From positions 18,272,104 to 18,336,103 of the forward strand of contig CM029128.1 in NCBI GenBank assembly GCA_016859345.1: DNA of 64,000 nt, written 5' to 3'. The position numbers and the translations under genes are program-made. The stretch comes from Istiophorus platypterus. Its lineage: Eukaryota; Chordata; Actinopteri; Istiophoriformes; Istiophoridae. Positions within the stretch are counted from its first letter, which is position 1. Each line of letters starts with the position of its first letter. Shown one piece after another: positions 59,402 through 64,000 of the stretch. The notes beneath the pieces are model-generated. The model made no database searches. It was not told the DNA's origin and saw only the letters and a program-made list of their open reading frames with translations.

Positions 59402-61997
59402 GTAAGGGCACATTCATTCAGACTCCATTTTAACAGTGTCAGATTTTAATAAGACTTTTATATAGGAATAATGCTGCAGGTGGGGCTATGCTTTGAGACA
59501 TGAAATTGGCTTCAGATTTCTAAACAAGTTACAATAGTTAAGACAAAAATCTTGAGTTATTACCACCTTTTCAAGAGATTTCACCTAATAAAAAAAACTA
59601 TTACTGAAACTACTGTTTCAAAAGACAAGAATTTACATCCATTATCAAGCCTCAAACAGTGAAAAGCTGCATAGTTGTCCTGTGTTGGAGCTGATCAGTT
59701 TAATCCCAGATATTCAGACACATGGCTGTAGCTGCTACAGAGCTTGTGTCTCTTCTCTCTCTTCTCGGGGTTTAAGCAGCCTAGGGGGAGCTTACATTCT
59801 GCAATTATATCCAGACTGAAGTGTTTATTGTATGCATCGAATAGAGTAATTATAGATAAAATATACATGAACATAACTAATTGTAAGCCAACAATAAATA
59901 AGTATATAGATGAATAAATAAGGGTTTCATGTTTCTGTGTTTCTCAACCCTGCTCATGTTTTTGGACCTTAATGTTTAGAAATTTAAGGAAAACTGCAGC
60001 AGTTAAAAGAAAAAAACAGATAACTAAATATTCTCTCTCTTAATACACACACACAAACACACACACACACACACACACACACATATGTGTGTACATATAC
60101 ATATATATATATAGTCATAAGTCTTTATCAGAGACCTTTGGATGAACAGATGATATTTTGCTGGCGTTAACTCGATTTCTTCTCTCTGGCCTTTGAGCCT
60201 GTTGGCATTAGTTGGGCTGTAAATCTTTGCCAGTATTGATTGCTGATAAGGGAGTTTGAAGTCATCTCTAAAATTTCACAGCTTTCAAACAGAAGCAAAA
60301 ATGGAAAATATTAAAGTAGAATTACTTGAGCCATAGGACTGGATCGGGTCCCCCGCCAGTATAAGCGGAATAGTTCATGGATGGAAATGGATACTTGTAC
60401 TGTTCTGAGGATTTCCAGTATTTCTATTTGTATATAGTGTAATTTTAGTCCACTTTCTTTTAGAGGAAAAAAAGGACATTTTACTCCACTATACATTTTA
60501 TCTGGTGGCTGAAGTCATTTGTTACATTTCACATTTGGATCTTTTGGAGTTTGATAGCTCTTTCTTGACCTTGTCCCCACTCAAGATCCACTTACATGCA
60601 TGTTCTGGCATTTTTAACCTCATCACACAGTCTTGATCCGCAGACAGAATGGGCTCAGTAATCATGGAGCTGAAGATATTAAGACTTTTAAGACTACTTC
60701 TTCATTTTTGCCTAAACATTTCACTTAACAGTTCACTCTCGACCCTGGAAACAGCAGTTAACATAGCAGTTCCTATTCACAGTCCACCTCCTTGCTTGTT
60801 CTGGAGCTTTCAACCATATCTCTCAGTCTTTATCAGCAGATGGTGCTTGGATGTAATCTTTTTATTTTTGTGATTTTAATGTGGCCTATTCAGAAACTAA
60901 CCTTCAAAAAGAGATTGAAATAAACAAAAATATTGAAGAAAAAGTCCTAACAGTGGTCAGAATAATGGAAAGAAAAATCTACATTTCTATGACAACTGAG
61001 CAAACTTCACCTGCTGAAGAAGACAGTGTGATATGATCGAAAACTTCAGGATATGTGAATAATTGGACCTGCACATAAAAACAACAGATCCAGGGTCACC
61101 ATCAGTATTTAAATAAAGTGTGAAGTTTTATGTATATACATATTTATTTGGAAAATAAGACCTTTGACATTTGGTATTTGCATATGTTATCTGATGAAGG
61201 GTGAATCTAAATCACTGGACTGGATTTTAAGTATTCTTTTCAAAGGACTACTTTTTTCATCGTTGTGTTATAATTTAAAGATAGGACCTAACATATGGAT
61301 AAAGTCATTTCAGAGAACACGCATAACAGAGTTTAATCACTCAACTAAATGCGTCAGTTATCAGTTTTAATATTCTGCGTTAGTTTGAGCTGACTTAAAG
61401 AAGCTTTGTCTTACTTACACAGCTGCTGACTCTAAGGCTTTTCCATGCTTTGCCTCTGACAAGAAGTGTGACTTTGTGTGTGACTGTACTGACTGCAGTG
61501 ATGAGCTATTCTGTGGTGAGTATAAATTAAAAAACAAATGCCATAAGTGACGACCTTCCCCCAAACCCTAATCTTTGCTTACACAGAGGGCGACAACCTG
61601 ATTTCATTATTTACATTTGATGTCTTTTAAAAATTGACTGTCATGTAAATACATAGTGAAAAATCCAATAATGCTTGAATCATTAGCAGAAATCATGGAA
61701 CTTCACATTTTACTATTAGTCATTAGTCTGTAAAGCCCTTTTCTGTTTGGATCTGTGTGTAGTATTTTACTAATACACCACAACAGCTAACTAATTATTT
61801 CTTCTACACCTTTCAAGGCTACAGAGGAAGTAGTTTTAAATGTGACTTTGAGGATTCAGCAATGTGTGGATGGGCTGACCAGTCCGTCGACGCAGTTTAC
61901 CGTTGGGACAGACATCAGAGAGGGGACACGCTGCCCAGCAGTGGGCCGTCCTCTGACTACACCACCGGGACAGCTACAGGTGAAGTTTAATACTTAC

Positions 61998-62058
<61 letters not shown>

Positions 62059-64000
62059 TTCTCACATAAGCAGCAGGTTCTTTAAAACTACCATTTATAC
62101 CAGTAGAATGTGTCACAAAATTAAGAAAAAAGTCTCAATCTGTATTGTGAGGAGAAAAATAGAACTACTGCAGCCAAGAGCTGCTGACAGTTTCATCAAT
62201 GCCTTTGTTTTTGTCTGTGTAACTGACTGCATATTTGTTTTACAACTTAGATCAGTTTAAAAACACAAGTGAATTGAGGAAATGAAGGAAATTTTGAAAT
62301 TTATCCCTTCCAAGATGACTTCCTTTTTATTTTGTGATGATGGAATAAAGGTGCAAGCTGACATATAAGTTCACATTTTAGTTTTCAGCCTCAGAGGTAT
62401 TTAGAATGAGTAAAACAGCAGTGTAAGAATATGCCCACGGTTGCTACAAATATTTCTGTCCCTGTAATTACCTTTGAATCATGTATCAAAGTAACGAAGC
62501 TGAGATCCAAATTGTGCTGAATATCTCTGAATAATGCACAGAAATCCCAAACACTAATGTGTCACCGGAGCACTGAAAATTTTTCTTACAAACAACAGTC
62601 TTGAACAATTTTCGATTAAATGTATTCATGAGTTTTTGATTTATGTTAATATCTTTTATACCTTAAAAAAGCAGCAGAAGCTTTTTCAGAGGCGCCTAAT
62701 GAAATCCCCATGTGAACCCGAAATGTACTGGTGAAGAGTCTAATTAACGTGTCTCAGGGTGATTTTCACAGTTGCCTTCAACAGCCAGTAATTTCTCCAC
62801 AGCTGTGAGTTCAACTATATCCATAATGTTCCCTCCCCAGCAGTTAAATTCACATCAGTCATCGTTCAAGAGAAGGACGAGTGCTGAGCACAGCTTTTAG
62901 TTTATATTCCAGTGAAATCAGATTACAAGACGTGGAAAAAGTAGAGCCTAGCGATGGTGTATTACTGTTTTTAAATATATGGAGAGAGTGTTTAAAATCC
63001 CACTTTACAGTAGTCAGACACAGTTAGCGACTAGCTGGTGAAAAAAGTGGAGCATTTAACAGCCACAGAGAGCCACATGTTTCCGAAAGGAGTTGTTAGA
63101 GACCAAAAAGAGAGATAAAAGAGAGTGAATTTTTGACTTACATTCATTAGGTGGACAAAACTGTGCCTGTGTTGTATGCAGGATGTGCAAAAAGCAACTA
63201 GTTGTAAACGATTTGCCATATCCACTTTAAAGGTGATACTATGTCAGTGTTGTCGGCTTAAAAGCTCTGTAGATCTGCCAAGATGGTGAAAAATCTTTAG
63301 GTTCATCACTAAAAGCAACCATTTTCACAACAGAGGCCGTAGTGTGAAACATTGTTAAAATAATATTGATTAGAACAACTTTAAAAATGTGAGTTCCAAA
63401 ATACCTGAAAAGAAATTATATAGAGTGGCGGTAAGAGTTAAAATTCAATTGAATTAAGATTGAATAAAACGGTACCCTGCACCAATAATGTGAATAATGA
63501 GACATAACAGTCGATACTTACCCTCACACAGGTTGGTTTATGGGAGTCAGTGCAGTGAAGACATCATCTTTCAGTACTGCAGTGTTAATCTCTCCAAAGA
63601 TGCAAAAGTCTGCACCAACCTGTCGTCTTCATCTCAGATATTTCCTGTGGGACTCAGGTAACTACCATTAATGACTGCAGGTCTTACATCTGAATAGCTA
63701 ATAGATAAGATTTTATACTGTTGTGCACAACTTTTACTGGCAGTATTTGCATGTATTTTTTGTTTCTTTTTACCTCTTTCTGTTTGTAATTTATGATTTT
63801 TACTGTATTTCCCATAATCCGTATTTAACTGATCATTACTCTAGTGTACATTAAAACCCTTTTGTCTTGGGACTTGTGGTTTTTCTCTCATTACCTGTAG
63901 GTGACACGGGTCTGGGCTCCACTCCCTTGTGGGCGTCCGTCCTCCACCAGGATTCTCAAGAGGCCACAGTTTGGCGTCCTGAGGCCACTAGTGTCCGTGG
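59347..64000 (+). CDS. mamdc4: MAM domain-containing protein 4-like / apical endosomal glycoprotein (partial gene)
   Basis: The 5' part of a gene for a type I membrane protein of the apical endosomal glycoprotein family, associated with apical endosomes of absorptive epithelium. Five exons are visible: signal peptide, an LDL-receptor class A module (CDFVCDCTDCSDELFCG), and the start of a MAM domain (CDFEDSAMCGW, PSSGPSSDYTTGTATG, LRYFLWDSG). Human MAMDC4 starts the same way, with CNFVCDCRDCSDE then a MAM domain. All joins are phase 1. The gene continues past the window, so later MAM and LDLa repeats and the membrane anchor are unseen. Confidence 0.9.
59402..61422 (+). other. mamdc4 intron 1
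   Basis: A 2.0-kb AT-rich intron with a CA microsatellite (60047-60083) running into a TATACATATA stretch. No other feature was recognised. Confidence 0.7.
61423..61515 (+). CDS. mamdc4: mamdc4 exon 2, LDLa module
   Basis: Encodes AADSKAFPCFASDKKCDFVC then DCTDCSDELFC. Six Cys and the acidic DCSDE calcium-binding motif define an LDL-receptor class A repeat. Confidence 0.92.
61818..61979 (+). CDS. mamdc4: mamdc4 exon 3, MAM domain start
   Basis: Encodes GYRGSSFKCDFEDSAMCGWA then DQSVDAVYRWDRHQRGDTLP and SSGPSSDYTTGTAT. CDFE...CGW and the PSSGPSSDYT loop are MAM signatures. Its donor is followed 21 nt later by a long GT repeat. Confidence 0.92.
61980..63531 (+). other. mamdc4 intron 3
   Basis: A 1.55-kb AT-rich intron. 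Apart from the GT repeat at its start nothing was recognised. Confidence 0.7.
62001..62055. repeat. (TG)27 microsatellite beside a splice donor
   Basis: A pure TG run beginning 21 nt inside mamdc4 intron 3. Confidence 0.95.
63532..63657 (+). CDS. mamdc4: mamdc4 exon 4, MAM domain
   Basis: Encodes WFMGVSAVKTSSFSTAVLIS then PKMQKSAPTCRLHLRYFLWD and S. C-LHLRYFLWDSG matches the central MAM strand pattern. It ends one base into Gly (TCAG|GTAACT). Confidence 0.9.
63901..64000 (+). CDS. mamdc4: mamdc4 exon 5, cut by the window edge
   Basis: Encodes DTGLGSTPLWASVLHQDSQE then ATVWRPEATSVR and continues beyond the window. The acceptor is CCTGTAG. Confidence 0.85.
   Translation, partial: MTRVWAPLPCGRPSSTRILKRPQFGVLRPLVSV

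Noticed and set aside
1..64000. CRISPR arrays, operons, prokaryotic or viral gene clusters
   Set aside because: No regularly spaced repeats, no clustered intact frames; all long open frames are explained by vertebrate exons, a transposase or simple repeats.
1..64000. tRNA, rRNA or snRNA genes
   Set aside because: No A-box/B-box pair or cloverleaf, and no rRNA or snRNA core, was noticed by eye; a tRNAscan or Infernal run would be needed to exclude them fully.

Overview
This window is genomic DNA from a ray-finned fish, almost certainly a teleost and probably a percomorph. The evidence is compact vertebrate genes with GT-AG introns, dense dinucleotide microsatellites, Tc1/mariner-type transposons and dispersed repeats typical of teleosts, and a GluN1 gene whose C-terminal exons follow the teleost rather than the mammalian plan. 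Most single-frame open reading frames are noise; the real content is four multi-exon genes, all on the + strand.

Layout. (1) 1-32304 and downstream: grin1, the obligatory GluN1 subunit of the NMDA receptor. It has 18 constitutive coding exons, the alternative N1 and C1 cassettes, the C2' terminal exon ending in a PDZ-binding STVV, and two further in-frame candidate cassettes (51 bp and 27 bp) between the M4 exon and C1. Its GC-rich 5' leader carries an RE1/NRSE-like element and a CAG-type repeat. (2) 37798-52586: an entpd2-type ecto-nucleoside triphosphate diphosphohydrolase in 9 exons, about 503 residues. Its introns hold a nearly intact Tc1-like element (one stop codon in the transposase), an older mariner-superfamily relic and other repeats. 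(3) 54933-56622: phpt1, phosphohistidine phosphatase, in 3 exons, with a 10-bp minisatellite just upstream. (4) 59347-64000+: the first five exons of a mamdc4-like (apical endosomal glycoprotein) gene, with signal peptide, LDL-receptor class A module and MAM domain; it runs off the right edge.

The four genes correspond to loci that lie together on human 9q34.3 (GRIN1, ENTPD2, PHPT1, MAMDC4), so the window is a piece of conserved vertebrate synteny. There is no sign of an operon, CRISPR or foreign gene cluster. The most informative non-textbook signals are the grin1 splice architecture, the neuron-restriction element in its leader, a one-residue deletion in the M2-M3 linker, and the fossil-to-young series of Tc1/mariner transposons. 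Exon borders were set by hand from GT-AG sites, phase continuity and remembered family sequence; no alignment was run.
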